This document shows, one piece after another, positions 40,396 to 51,742 of a DNA stretch of 54,173 nucleotides; within the stretch, counting starts at the first letter, position 1; each line of letters begins with the position of its first letter. The notes under the pieces were generated by a model, which was not told where the DNA came from, did not search any database, and saw nothing but the letters and a program-made list of their open reading frames with translations. The DNA is taken from assembly GCA_027577595.1 (NCBI GenBank), contig JANBRJ010000105.1, positions 1-54,173 on the forward strand, given 5' to 3'. Both the position numbers and the translations under genes were made by a program. The stretch comes from Coemansia sp. RSA 487. Lineage: Eukaryota; Kickxellomycota; Kickxellomycetes; Kickxellales; Kickxellaceae.

Positions 40396-41024
40396 TAAGG
40401 GCGCTGGAAGTGTCGCGGTTCGAAGGCGCTGCAATCAACACTGTCAGCGGCATCTGCGGCCAGGTCAAAAAGGCGGCTGGAAATACCAGTATGTTCTGGG
40501 CGCCGTTTGAGGACAAGGTCAAGACCAGCGACATTGTGTTTTTGCGTGCGTTCTACAAGATCCCGAGCAAGCAGTTCTACAACCCGATCACCTCGCTGCT
40601 GTCGGTGACGTACATGCGGACCATTGCCGAGATCTGCAGATCCAAGAATGTGCCTATGCCGAACAACGTCGACTCGCACTACAAGCCCATCAAGCGCGAG
40701 GTCAAGCGCTTCAACCCGCTGCAGGTCCCCAAGGCCCTCCAGGCCGAGCTGCCGTTCAAGTCCAAGCCCAAGTTCATCAAGACCAATGCGCCCACCAAGC
40801 GCGCTGTGATTATAAACAAAAAGGACAACCAGGTGGCCACTCTCCTCAACGAGATCAATCTCCTGAGCAAAGACAATGCAAAGAAGCAGAAAGAGAAGGT
40901 CCAGAATCAGCAGATTGAGTATATGAAGAAACGTCATGCTGCAGAGGAAGAACCCGACGCCCGCCGCAAGAAGAAGCACAAGTCATTCTTCCGTCGCGAG
41001 GGCCAGAACGAAAGACCGCGCTAG
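40396..41024 (+). pseudogene. BMS1: BMS1 C-terminal fragment joined to the F-box relic
   Basis: About 209 codons with no stop, in frame with the end of the F-box relic. The text is the C-terminus of the ribosome-assembly GTPase BMS1: ALEVSRFEGAAINTVSGICG, FEDKVKTSDIVFLRAFYKIP, KQFYNPITSLL, MRTIAEICRSKNVPMPNNVD, HYKPIKREVKRFNPLQVPKA and LQAELPFKSKPK, then a basic coiled tail. BMS1 proteins exceed 1000 residues, so the GTPase and middle domains are missing. The fragment is GC-rich and well preserved in an AT-rich setting, pointing to a recent segmental insertion. It has no promoter of its own that I can see. Its end is 120 bp from the convergent FunK1 gene. Confidence 0.75.
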
Positions 41025-41144
41025 CCCTTTTGGAGCCGGCTATGTACCAAGTAAGTAGTCCGTTTAGATTCTGGTTCCTTTTCTCTTTATACATTTGTTT
41101 TTGCTTTATAAAGTACTGTTTGGATAGGGATAGTGTCAAAATGT

Positions 41145-43696
41145 CTACTGGTTTGGAGCTGTTTCGTTGCCCTGTGCTATAGCTTTTTGCAAAAAGAAAT
41201 CCTCAGATGCTGCTGCGGCAGCTCGAATAGCCTTCAAAAGATCGTCCACAATTTCCTTTTCATATTCTTTGCGAACAACAAGAGGATCGGACTTGGGCTG
41301 TTTGCTGGAAGATTGATCACCTTGTGGTTCGTTCAGCATATCAGCAAATGCCAGAGTAAACGAGTCTGTAGCCACTATATCCTCCGTATCGAAGTAGGCT
41401 CCTTTGCATCCGTCGTGCTGGAATAGTGCCATGTAAATTTTAGTGGCCAAGAGCTTAAGTACATTGTACTCTTCCTGGAATCCGGCCAGAATAAGTCCAG
41501 AAAAGGTGTCCATGCTGTTCATTTGCCTGCGCTTACATTCTGCAATGTCCTGCATTGTCCCATGTCGCCATTTTTCTATCTCGGCTGTCTTTTTCTTGTT
41601 GATGTTGTCACGGTCTTTGCTGTTGATGCCGAATGTCCCGAGCCAGCATATCAAGTAGAGCAGCGACTCCCAGTCGTCAAGGGCAGATCGCTTTCCGGGA
41701 GCACCTTCCAGATTGTGGATGCTCATGTACGGGAGTGTTCCCGATCTTGTTCCGTTGCCGGTGGAATCCTGATCCACTGAAATCGCGTGGTCGTAGTCTA
41801 TCAGCAGCCCCTTCACTGGCCGGCGCAGAGAGTCGTCGCCGTCATTGGGGATGACAAGGATGTTGTTCACCGATATGTCCCGGTGAAGCAAGCCGCACTT
41901 CTCAAGGATGGCGTTGTGGCATTCCATTGCGTCGGAGAGAACCAGCACCAGCTCGCCTTGGTGTTCCACACGCTTTATGAAACCGCCAACCGGCGTCGTG
42001 ACAATAAGGCTGCGCACACGATACATTTGCTCCTCATCGCCGTCATCGTATTCGTAGATTGCCAACGTATCATCTATGATGTACTTGCCGCCAACACTAA
42101 GCTTTGCTCTGCTGCTGGTGACAACCTGGGGGTAGCTAAAGTTCAGGTTTTTGCCAGCAAACTTCTCCTTGATCAGCTGCAGATTGCGTGCCTCGTCGGG
42201 GACTGTCGAGATTGCGCTTTGCTTCTTCAAGTCACGCGGCAAGGACCAAGAGTCCTTTAAGACCACCTCCATGCCGCTTGGATCGTCCTTGCGCCTTGCT
42301 ATGTAGCAGCGCGTGTGCCTGCCGAACAACGACGATGCGTTCACTATCGTTCTTGTGGTGACATATGATGTAAAGCTATTGCGTTTGCCGTCGTTGTCGT
42401 GATCGGGGCAGCGGATCTCCCACGCGTTCTCTTCCCTGAGCCGCGTCATATTCGTATCGTACCCAAGCCGAGTGAAGCTGCAAAACGACCAATGTACAAG
42501 AAATGTCACAAGCCTTTCTCTCCCGCCGGGGCTTGCAAAGTCCATTTCAGACGTTGCTCGAACACCGTCGTGGTGGAAGAGGCAGCCCCTGACTTTGGTG
42601 CCGCACATCGTGAGCCCCCAGGCAAAGCGCCGGTGGTCCTGGTTTGCATAAATGTTCCGCGTGTACTCGACCAGCTGTGTAAACGCTTGCAGTGAGTCCC
42701 TTTCCTGCCGCTTGAGCTCACCGATTGCAAACATGTCCTTGTAGTTGGGGCTGCCTTGCGGCTCGATCGGGGATGATAGTCTGCAAAGCGCCAGCGCACC
42801 GTCGATTTTTGTTCTGTCGTCACTACCCTCCGGCTTGAAGTCGGCACCGTTGTACGGGAGGATAAGAACCGGTTCTATTGCACCAGAGCTCTTCTTGCGC
42901 TTTCCCTTCGGCTTGACGCTACGCTCGGCGATGAATCTTTCGGCGCCGGCTTTTACATGGTGTGCCACCAACATGATAAAGTCTCTGAACAGCGGATACA
43001 TATCCGCCTCGCTCACTCCCCGAAACAGCTCCTCGTTTAGCTTACTCAGCCGAAACGTGGATTCAACTGCCCTGTCCAGATCGAACGAGTCTCCGTACTT
43101 TTTCAATTCATCCTTGCCGATGACAGCGTCAAGGTTTTTTTCAGAGAGTGCACTGAGTCCATTGTTAATGGTGGTCAGGGTCGCTTCGACTATTGGATCT
43201 ACGATGGTCTTTGCCGTTTTCTTTGGCTCAACAAGCGAAAAGAGGCTGTCCACGTCCTTTCTGACAGCGTATTTTGCGATATACTCTGCCTCATGCCTAC
43301 GCTCGTCCATGATCTCCTTCATGCTTGTGCGTACGTTCTCAGGCGTGCCTTTGCCTTTTCCACAAGAGACACAGAGTGTTGATGCGGCTGTACCTTCCAG
43401 CAACTCGTTCTGTTTTTGTCCTATATAGTGACAGCTGGGTACGCAAACAACGGCAACGGTATCAATAGAATGCCTCAATATATTTATATAAGGGTCCCGG
43501 ACAAAAGTGTGTTCAATACAAGGTACTTACTGTTGTCTGGTGTCTGGAAATCGTTGTTCTTTTGTCTTTTCCTTGCAGGCGAAATACACTCTGCACTTGC
43601 GTTTCCACCAGTTTGCACTTGGTGTACATTGGACTTGCGCCTATTTCTTGGGGGGTTCCGGCCCTTCCTGGGCTGGTTTTTGCCAGTGGCTGCCAT
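41145..43696 (-). CDS. Fungal-type protein kinase (FunK1 family), two exons
   Basis: Join of 43531-43696 and 41145-43420 gives 813 residues. The intron (110 bp, 43421-43530) has donor GTAAGT and acceptor TATATAG; only this acceptor keeps the frame. Exon 1 (MAATGKNQPRKGRNPPRNRR) is basic, with NLS-like PARKRQKN. A helical N-terminal domain follows, then the FunK1 part: KDMFAIGELKRQERDSLQAF, LVHWSFCSFTRLGYD, the catalytic loop LLHRDISVNNILVI (HRD near residue 566), GLLIDYDHAI in the DFG position, and RSGTLPYMSIHNLEG. This set is characteristic of Pkinase_fungal. A Ser/Thr kinase role is expected; substrate unknown. FunK1 genes are often expanded in lineage-specific sets. Confidence 0.85.
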
Positions 43697-44156
43697 TTCC
43701 TGCAAACCTTGTCACTTATCACATAAATACAAGCGGAAACTAGCAACACATGGAAAAGCAAATAAGATAAAAGTAAACTTTGGAATTGAAGCAAAGTGGG
43801 GAAACGAAATAGAATGGAATGCAACAAGTGTGTGGTTCCTGAACATAGTATCTTTTGCCCTTTTGTTTACTTTTATTTGTTGTCAACAAAAATCAGCTCG
43901 GTTCGAGTCGCTTGCCTGTAAAACATTACCCACATGGCTCTGCCTATGTATAGCTTTTGCATTATTTGTGATCTGATTTGTTCCAACTGTCACCAAAACA
44001 ACATGTCTAGTGTTTTTAGCCGCCTTGGTCAGCCACGACTCATCTATCCGCCAGACGGTGCTAGTACCTAAGACACCAGGCATTCTTTTACTGAATACCC
44101 GTCATCCGCCCATAGCGGATACAGTGTCTGATCTATTGATTTGTTTATTACATTAG
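43697..44156. other. Intergenic, upstream of FunK1
   Basis: No distinct promoter motif or gene. Confidence 0.35.
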
Positions 44157-44660
44157 TTAGCTCTTTTCCAATTTTTCTAGCACTTTAATACATTCGCCAC
44201 TCTGTGCGTAAAAAAACTCACTGAATGTCATGGCGGGGAGTAGGCTGCTTTTGTTTATATGCTGCAACAACAAAAAAGAAAGCATCAACGTTGTTATAAG
44301 AATAAAAAGGGAGGAAAGCAGTAAACCGCAAAAAAAAGATCGTATGGACTGCAATTGGATGGTCTCGAGAAAGAGAGAATATTAATGTTTGGTTTGCGCA
44401 GTTCCGATTGTCGAGTTCAAAGATGGTCTGTAAAAATAAGAACGTTGCTCTGGAGAAAAGACACCAAAAAGGCTCTATAAGAATATAGCGGGGATGCGAA
44501 GAGAAATTGTATTGTTCATCTGGTCAGAAAACGTCTGCTGAGTATTTAGAAAAGATGGCTGTATTTCCACAGAGGAGGAAAGCGAAAAGAAGCTGTCGTT
44601 TGTTCCCGATTTGGAAAAAGAAAAAGAAAACAATGGTTTACTTTGTGTGCTTGACGACAT
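44157..44660 (-). CDS. Possible small multi-exon gene (approximate extent)
   Basis: The first block opens with an ATG at 44660 (MSSSTQSKPLFSFSFSKSGT) and runs to about 44475. The last block follows a good acceptor (TTGTTGTTGCAG) near 44260 and reads HINKSSLLPAMTFSEFFYAQ, ending EKLEKS at a TAG. A middle piece between TTTTACAG and a donor could read SLNSTIGTAQTKH. Donors could not be fixed, so no clean model was built. The F-S-F repeats are reminiscent of nucleoporin-type disordered tails, but this is only a compositional hint. Confidence 0.3.
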
Positions 44661-44917
44661 GAATTGACTCCACTTTTTTTTGCTTTTTGTGAGGTGTCGT
44701 TTTATTTGGTGTCATAATGCGGCTTGTATCTCTTCCATCCTCTTTTGGGGGGTTAGAGTTGATAGAGCAGGAGAAGAGTGGTAATAGTAATATAAAGCCG
44801 TGAACGGGGGGTACTTGAAGCGATTGCGACCACCCAACGTTGACGCTCCTCTCTCTTTTCTTCATTTCACAAAACTCTTGTTACTCTCATATAATATTAT
44901 AATATCGAAGCTTTACT

Positions 44918-45330
44918 ATGTCGTTTATATTGCTAACACCGCTGAAAGGCGAGCAGCACCAGGTGGCGAGGGATGGTGATGCGACGTCATTGAAGGAGAT
45001 GAGTGATAGCATGGTAAGCTAGAAAGCACATTTGGCGTTGGACTTTAAAATGGTCATGTTGCTGCTTTGTGGAGTACGATGTGAAAGGCCCAGTAAACCA
45101 GAAAAACGTGGGTCCGAAAGAATGGCTCACAAAGATCCGCAGGATATAATTGTAACCGGCGCGCCTCCATTGTTGGTATGGCACAATTGTGGCAGCGATG
45201 GACAGGAGATCGGGGGGGCAAGCTTGTATTCAGTTTTTTCATGACAAGCCTGTAGTCAGGCAGAACACGATGTGGCACGGATTACTTCTTTTTATGGAGA
45301 GCCAGAGCCAGGCGAAACAGTGCAGCAAAA
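44918..45330 (+). other. Possible gene remnant or unresolved spliced gene
   Basis: An ATG at 44918 opens MSFILLTPLKGEQHQVARDG to a consensus donor GTAAGC at 45014. A GTGGAG acceptor at 45074 keeps phase and leads into YDVKGPVNQKNVGPKEWLTK. The same frame then meets two stops and continues with WYGTIVAAMDRRSGGQACIQ and NTMWHGLLLFMESQ. Overlapping frames on both strands also look open, so this is weak. Confidence 0.25.
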
Positions 45331-46634
45331 TATAGCAATCCCCCACCTCCATGCTTTTTTTATCTCCTGTGAAGAATACATACGGGCTTTTCCCTTCTTG
45401 TTCGCCAAATACATCCGGTGAAAGCTCCTCTTGCGCAAGCCATATTTCCTTTGTTTTATTTTATTTCGTTCACACACTCGCTTGTTTGTATTTTCCGACG
45501 AATATTGCAAGTATTTTGAACTGCATCCTTTCATTTTTTTGTTGGCTCACAAATGAGCCAAATGATGCAGGCGAGGCTGTGTACCCGTGTCACTGGCCCA
45601 AGAAATATGAGTGATTCATATGGCGTCTTAATATCCGATATCGAGTCCTTTCATATTGTCATTTTGTTTTGTCAGCTATCGCCAAGCTGCGCCCCCTCCT
45701 CTTCATCCTCCGTTTCTTATTGCGCATTTGAAGTCGCCTCATTTCCTTTTTATGATATGCAGCAAAAAAGGATGCACACCGTTGCAATCATTGCGTCGGT
45801 GGTCTGCTTGCAAAAACCGATTGACATGGGGGGAGGGAATGCTTGGCATTTTCCTCTTTTTCACAGCCCATGCGGTCCGCGTATGATATCATAATATGCG
45901 GAACAGCAGATGGGTTTGGGGAGCTTTTCCCTGAATTTCGCAAATGCAAGAAGTTGGGAGGCGCAGCAAAGGATGTATATTCAAACTACAAAAGTGTCCG
46001 TTTCTTTCTGCATGCATTTGCTTCTCTATCTGGACACCTTTACGATTCATCGATTTTTTGCTTTCTTTCATGTGCGCATTGTATTTTTAGAATTCATGCT
46101 TGCATGAAATAAAACAAACAAGTCGATGAATCTTCAGACAATAAACCCAAAAAAGGGGATACCCATTTTTTTTTCCACTCGTCTCCTCCCTCTCCAGGAC
46201 ACACATGGGAAGCAGGGAGAGTGAGATGATTGTTAAACAAACAGTTTTCCTTTGGTTTACAAAAAACAGTCGATGACGCCTGGAATATCCTTGTAAACCT
46301 TTCGCTTTTCCTTTTATCTGCATTTCCCTAACACGCACTCTGGTTTTATTTGTTCTCTCTATTTACTTTTTTTGTGAACGCGTAGTTCTACCAGACACTG
46401 CCACTACTAGACCCAAGACACCACAGGGCGCAACGCAGCGAATCTTCACCCAGCGCAATCCCGGTCCCAACGCTTCTACACACGGTCGACCAAAACGGTA
46501 TCAGCGAAAATACAGAAGCAGCTTCCCCAGCGTTCCCGATTCCAGCGCAAAGATCCACTGGCCAGCGCCACACGCCAAAACGCCGTCTAATTTTGGGCAA
46601 ACGCGCCACAACGACCACAGAAACAGCGCCACAC
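45331..46634. other. Intergenic, upstream of the SEC2-like gene
   Basis: T-rich and C/T-rich stretches. No gene, no clear TATA box. Confidence 0.35.
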
Positions 46635-48323
46635 ATGACAGACGCTCTATTTACCGCACACGACCCGCTTCTGGCGGCCGCATCGCCTCTGGTAACGCCG
46701 GCCGGGTCGGACACCACAGCAACCGAGCCGCTTTCGCCCCAGACAGAGAAACAGCAGCCACAGCCACGCACTACTTCGAAAATAGGCAGCAGCAAGGCAA
46801 AGATATCCAAGCGGCTGGCCATTGTGGTCCCCGACGACGACGCGCAAACTGTAGCCGTCTGCGCAGCAGCGGCAGCCACTACGCAAAGCGCAGTAGCCGG
46901 GGCTGCGGACAACGTGGGTAGACGGGGACTCAGTGCTTCGCTACCCGAGCTGCACAAAGCCTATGAGCACACAATGCCCATCGTTGAGCGACCATGGTCC
47001 GAGCCCGATGCGCCCCGCGATGCTGCGCAGTCGCGTGCTGACACTGATGCGACGCTGCGCGGGACTAGCGGCTACTGTTCGCCGGTAAGCAGCATGCGGA
47101 GGCGGAGGCGGAGCAGTAGCACGACTGCGGGAAGGAGCTACAGCAACGAGCGGCCCGAGTCATCGCTTATCTTAGTGGAAGCCACGCAAGAAACCGTGCG
47201 CGAAAGCAATTGGTTCCGTAGCCAACCCCGTAGCTCCACCACCAACCATAACAAAGAGGCGAACGAGATCGAGGTGCTACGACGTGAACTCGACGAGACA
47301 CGCAAGCAGCAGCGCATCGAGTACGAGCTGCGCACGATAGCCGAGACCAAGTGCGCACGCATGGAGTGCGAGCTGGCCGAGCTGAGCTCCAACATCCAGC
47401 TGGAGGCGCAAAACATGGTAGCCATGGAGCGCAGGGGCCATAAGCGCGAAATCGACCGGCTGACACGCACTCTTGCCGAGGTCCAGCAGCTGCGTGACGT
47501 CGATGGCGAGCAAGTTGCTTGTCTCAAGCAGTGTCTGGAGGCTGCTGCCAGCGACTTGGATGGCGCACGTGCCGAAGTTGCACGCTTGCGCTCAGCCGTT
47601 GCTGCCTTTGAGCACCAACCGCAGCCGTCGTCGGAGCAGCACCAGAGTGCTCCTCCTCCTCATATGGAACCGCCGCATATCGCAGGCCGCATGTTCTTTG
47701 GCACCGACGGGACGCGTGCCGATACGCGGGTAGCCGAGTTTCTTGGCTTCCTGAATGTCGCGTCGGAGCGCGAGGCCATGGGTGGGGCGTTTGTGCAGCG
47801 GTGCATGCGTGAGGACGTCGAGCCCACGCTGGGAGTCAACAACGATGGGTCCTCAGGCAGTGGGATGCCCTCGCTATCTGCATGGCAGCGACATCGCCGG
47901 CTTTTGCACTCGGTCATGGACAACACGCTTGTGCTTGAGGCGTTTACCCCGCGCACAGGCACTGCCACGCGGGTGCTCTCGCTCGCCTGCCACCTGTGCG
48001 GAAGCTCCACGACCGCCGCATCCGCCGCCGCATCGTCATTGTCAACCGATAGCATCAGCAGCTCCATGTCTTCTACTAGGTGCGAGCTTTACCGGCTGCG
48101 GTTCGGCGATAACGAAGATAGCAAGCCGCTGTGCGCACACTGCCATGCGCGCATGGTCGCGGTGTGCAGCTTCTTCTCATATCTGCGCATCGTACGCAAG
48201 GGCCTGATCAAGCGGCCGATTGCCGACATTTGGCTAGAGGTCAACAAGGCAAGGCTGCAAATGTGGCTGGCCCGATCAGGTGCGTCTCCAGAGTGCAACC
48301 TAACGATTGCTGATGGTCTTTGA
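46635..48323 (+). CDS. SEC2-like Rab guanine-nucleotide exchange factor
   Basis: A 562-residue protein from the ATG at 46635 (MTDALFTAHDPLLAAASPLV); an in-frame TTG upstream is not used. Residues 1-200 are Ala/Ser/Thr-rich and disordered. A long coiled coil at about 205-330 contains ECELAELSSNIQLEAQNMVA and EIDRLTRTLAEVQQLRD, which parallels the Sec2 GEF helix L-x-x-L-T-x-x-L-F-x-E-A-N-x-M-V-A. The C-terminal domain, with a ACHLCG pair, LCAHCHARMVAVCSFFSYLR and an LIKRPIADIWLEV helix, matches the conserved C-terminus of fungal Sec2 proteins. Sec2 activates the Rab Sec4 on secretory vesicles for polarised exocytosis. A start further upstream by splicing cannot be excluded. Confidence 0.72.
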   Translation: MTDALFTAHDPLLAAASPLVTPAGSDTTATEPLSPQTEKQQPQPRTTSKIGSSKAKISKRLAIVVPDDDAQTVAVCAAAAATTQSAVAGAADNVGRRGLSASLPELHKAYEHTMPIVERPWSEPDAPRDAAQSRADTDATLRGTSGYCSPVSSMRRRRRSSSTTAGRSYSNERPESSLILVEATQETVRESNWFRSQPRSSTTNHNKEANEIEVLRRELDETRKQQRIEYELRTIAETKCARMECELAELSSNIQLEAQNMVAMERRGHKREIDRLTRTLAEVQQLRDVDGEQVACLKQCLEAAASDLDGARAEVARLRSAVAAFEHQPQPSSEQHQSAPPPHMEPPHIAGRMFFGTDGTRADTRVAEFLGFLNVASEREAMGGAFVQRCMREDVEPTLGVNNDGSSGSGMPSLSAWQRHRRLLHSVMDNTLVLEAFTPRTGTATRVLSLACHLCGSSTTAASAAASSLSTDSISSSMSSTRCELYRLRFGDNEDSKPLCAHCHARMVAVCSFFSYLRIVRKGLIKRPIADIWLEVNKARLQMWLARSGASPECNLTIADGL

Positions 48324-48787
48324 TTTGATGTTAATTTTATTTATTGATTTCCATTTTATGCATTGATCTTTATTTGTGAGCGGGAGAGGAGAGGACGCGC
48401 GTTCATTGCCTTAAACGCGCGATACGCGACATTGCTTTTTTTTCTATTGATCCTCGAAGGACGCTCGTGTTTCGCGGAGCCCATTCTTAAAGCAGCTTCC
48501 TCCAATGGAAGCGGCAAGAAGCTTTTTCTTTGGGGGATATGCGGGAATGAGGGCAAACTTTTTGTGTTTGTGCTCAGGTATAAAAGCAAAAGCAGAAGCT
48601 CCTTGAGTCCACGGTCTCAGTTTTTGCAACCTCTTCCCCCGTCCTTTTTTTCTCTCTCCCTCTCGCCTTTTTACTTTCCAGCTGAAAAGGCTTACTCTAG
48701 TAACTTTTGTTTGTTTGTTTGTTTGTTTGTTTTTTGCCTCTTCCTGCGTGCTGCCTCTCATCCACCCAAGCACTATCAAGAATAACA
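48324..48787 (+). promoter_or_regulatory. RNR1 promoter: MCB-like cluster, TATA box, GTTT repeat
   Basis: ACGCGCGT at 48395-48402, AACGCGCG at 48414-48421 and TACGCGA at 48423-48429 resemble MluI cell-cycle boxes bound by MBF in other fungi. GTATAAAAGC (48578-48587) is a TATA box about 200 nt before the ATG. The leader is C/T-rich and includes a (GTTT)n microsatellite near 48706-48733. Confidence 0.5.
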
Positions 48788-51214
48788 ATGTACGTTGTCA
48801 AAAGAGACGGCAACAGCGAAAAGGTGCACTTTGACAAGATCACCACGCGCATCAACAAGCTGAGCTATGGGCTGGACACAAACTATGTGGACTCTGCGGC
48901 AGTAGCGCAAAAGGTAATAAGTGGTGTGTACCAGGGCGTGACAACGGTGGAGCTGGACAACCTGGCCGCCGAGACCGCAGCATACATGACAGTCCAGCAT
49001 CCAGACTACGCGATCCTTGCCGCGCGTATTGCAGTCTCCAACCTGCAAAAAGAGACGCACGACAAGTTCTCTGACGTAGTGCGCGAGCTTCATGCGTACG
49101 TCAACCCCAAGACCAACAAGCACTCTCCAATGGTCTCTGACGAGCTACTGCGCGTCACCACCGAGCACGCGGAAAAGGTGAATGCGGCGCTCGACTACTC
49201 ACGCGACTTCAACTACAACTACTTTGGATTCAAGACGTTGGAACGCTCGTACCTTTTGCGCGTCAATGGACGCGTGGCCGAACGCCCTCAGCACATGATC
49301 ATGCGCGTGTGTCTGGGGATCCATGGCGACGACGTCGATGCAGCAATCCATTCGTACGAGCTGATGTCCAGCAAGCACTTTACGCACGGGTCGCCGACGC
49401 TGTTCAACTCAGGCACGCCGCGACCCCAGCTGTCGTCGTGCTTCCTCGTTGCGATGCAAGACGATAGCATCGAGGGCATCTACGATACGCTCAAGGTGTG
49501 CGCGCAGATCTCAAAGAACGCCGGCGGCATTGGGCTGCATGTCAGCAACATTCGCGCAACGGGCTCGTACATCGCTGGCACCAACGGCACCTCCAACGGA
49601 CTTGTCCCGATGCTCCGCGTCTTCAACAACACTGCACGGTACGTCGACCAGGGTGGCAATAAGCGGCCTGGCGCATTCGCCATCTACCTCGAGCCTTGGC
49701 ACGCCGACGTCTTCGCGTTCCTTGACTTGCGCAAGAACCACGGCAAGGAGGAGGTGCGTGCACGTGACCTGTTCTACGCTCTGTGGATCCCCGATCTGTT
49801 CATGAAGCGCGTCATCGACGGCGGCAAGTGGGCCCTGTTCTGCCCGCACGAGGCCCCCGGGATGCAGGAGGTGTGGGGCGACGAGTTTGAGGCCCTGTAC
49901 ACCAAGTACGAGAACACGCCGGGGCTTGCGCGGAAGGTGATTGATGCACAGAAGCTGTGGTACGCCATTCTTGACGCCCAGATCGAGACCGGCAACCCGT
50001 TCATGCTGTACAAGGACGCGTGCAACCGCAAGTCGAACCAGCAGAACTTGGGTACCATCAAGTGCTCGAACCTGTGTACCGAGATCGTCGAGTACTCAAG
50101 TCCCGACGAGGTTGCCGTATGCAATCTTGCATCCATTGCACTACCGACGTTTGTCAAGTCCGCCGACGAGTACGACTTTGAGCACCTGCGCTCGGTCGCC
50201 AAGGTTGTTACGCGCAACCTCAACAGGATCATTGACATTAACTACTACCCTGTCCCCGAGACGCGCACAAGCAACATGCGCCACCGCCCCATTGGCATCG
50301 GAGTGCAAGGTTTGGCTGACACCTTCCTTGCCATGCGCATGCCTTTTGATTCCCCAGAGGCACGCCAACTAAACCGCGACATCTTTGAGACCATCTACTA
50401 TGCCGCGCTCGAAGCTTCATGCGACATTGCTGAGAAGCTTGGTGCCTACGAGTCGTACGAAGGCAGTCCCATATCGCAAGGCAAGCTGCAGCCAGATCTC
50501 TGGAACCATACGCCGTCGGACCGCTGGGACTGGGACGCCCTGCGCACCCGTATTGCGCAGCACGGTGTGCGCAACTCTCTTCTCATTGCGCCGATGCCCA
50601 CAGCATCGACGTCGCAGATCCTCGGGTTCAACGAATGCTTTGAGCCGTATACGTCCAACCTGTATACGCGGCGCGTGCTGGCCGGTGAGTTCCAGGTCGT
50701 CAACCCATGGCTGCTGCGTGATCTGGTGGACCGCGGCCTGTGGACCGAGACCATGCGCCAGAAGCTCATTGCCGCCAACGGGTCGGTCCAGGAACTTGCG
50801 GAAATCCCCGACGACCTCAAAAAGCTGTACAAGACTGTTTACGAAATCAAGCAAAAGGTTATCATCGATATGGCTGCCGACCGCGGCGCTTTCATCGACC
50901 AGAGCCAGTCGCTTAACATCCATATGGACGGACCCAATTACCAGAAGCTCACGTCGATGCATTTCTACGGATGGAAGAAGGGTCTGAAGACCGGTATGTA
51001 CTACTTGCGCACCAAACCGGCCACCGATGCTATCAAATTCACTGTCGATGCTGAGATGATCGGCCTTAGTGTGAAGAAAGCTGCCGGGAAGGGTGGTGAT
51101 CCTGCTGCCAAGGACGGCGATTCGGAGAAGGCCGAAGAGCTGGATGATGAAGAACAAGCTCGGCTGCAATGTTCTATCGAGAACCGCGACGCATGCATGA
51201 TGTGCTCCGGTTAA
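48788..51214 (+). CDS. RNR1: Ribonucleotide reductase large subunit
   Basis: An 808-residue protein, single exon, starting at the ATG at 48788 ([20 protein letters not shown]), which is the usual ATP-cone start; the longer frame is leader. It reduces ribonucleoside diphosphates with the small subunit to supply dNTPs. Seen directly: the ATP cone (1-90), the active-site Cys218 in PQLSSCFL, Asn428, Cys430 and Glu432 in SNLCTEI, Cys445 in VAVCNLAS, the radical-relay Tyr pair in [10 protein letters not shown], the substrate loop [19 protein letters not shown], and [19 protein letters not shown]. The C-terminal redox pair is CMMC in the terminal CMMCSG. Class Ia, complete. Confidence 0.96.
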   Translation: MYVVKRDGNSEKVHFDKITTRINKLSYGLDTNYVDSAAVAQKVISGVYQGVTTVELDNLAAETAAYMTVQHPDYAILAARIAVSNLQKETHDKFSDVVRELHAYVNPKTNKHSPMVSDELLRVTTEHAEKVNAALDYSRDFNYNYFGFKTLERSYLLRVNGRVAERPQHMIMRVCLGIHGDDVDAAIHSYELMSSKHFTHGSPTLFNSGTPRPQLSSCFLVAMQDDSIEGIYDTLKVCAQISKNAGGIGLHVSNIRATGSYIAGTNGTSNGLVPMLRVFNNTARYVDQGGNKRPGAFAIYLEPWHADVFAFLDLRKNHGKEEVRARDLFYALWIPDLFMKRVIDGGKWALFCPHEAPGMQEVWGDEFEALYTKYENTPGLARKVIDAQKLWYAILDAQIETGNPFMLYKDACNRKSNQQNLGTIKCSNLCTEIVEYSSPDEVAVCNLASIALPTFVKSADEYDFEHLRSVAKVVTRNLNRIIDINYYPVPETRTSNMRHRPIGIGVQGLADTFLAMRMPFDSPEARQLNRDIFETIYYAALEASCDIAEKLGAYESYEGSPISQGKLQPDLWNHTPSDRWDWDALRTRIAQHGVRNSLLIAPMPTASTSQILGFNECFEPYTSNLYTRRVLAGEFQVVNPWLLRDLVDRGLWTETMRQKLIAANGSVQELAEIPDDLKKLYKTVYEIKQKVIIDMAADRGAFIDQSQSLNIHMDGPNYQKLTSMHFYGWKKGLKTGMYYLRTKPATDAIKFTVDAEMIGLSVKKAAGKGGDPAAKDGDSEKAEELDDEEQARLQCSIENRDACMMCSG

Positions 51215-51742
51215 AGCGGTGGTTTTGTGTTTGTCGTTTTTTTTTGCTCTTTTTGTTTTCTCACTTTTTTCTGTTGTTTCACTAAGATATTTTGGCTATA
51301 TTATACCTTTGAATGAGTAACAATGCAACGTATTTACACAGGCGATGTCCAAAATTCACGATTAAACCAAGGAGGCTCTGCGACAATATCCGCAATAATC
51401 GCACAGCGAGAGAATATACCTTACAGCAATATTACCAATAGATACAGAAAAGGTATACAAGTATAAACCAAAGCTCCCAGCCTCTCCCATGTGTGTATAG
51501 CGGAAAGCGGAGTGACTGGGAGCGATTCCAGCCAGAAGCTGCTGATGTGGTCCACTCACTGGCATAAATTTGAGGTGACAGCCGACATCACGGCGTCATG
51601 TCCCATTTTTAGAAATGCATGTGTATATCGCTGACATACTTATTCATATCGAACTGCTAGCCCGCAGTTTTCCAATATCTATTCTAAAAACTGCACTTGC
51701 TTTACCAGCTTGCACCCATTTAATTCATTTCATTTTGCACAC
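51215..51742. other. Intergenic, RNR1 3' / F-box-like 5'
   Basis: A T-rich 3' flank follows RNR1. No gene. No strong TATA box before 51743. Confidence 0.4.
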
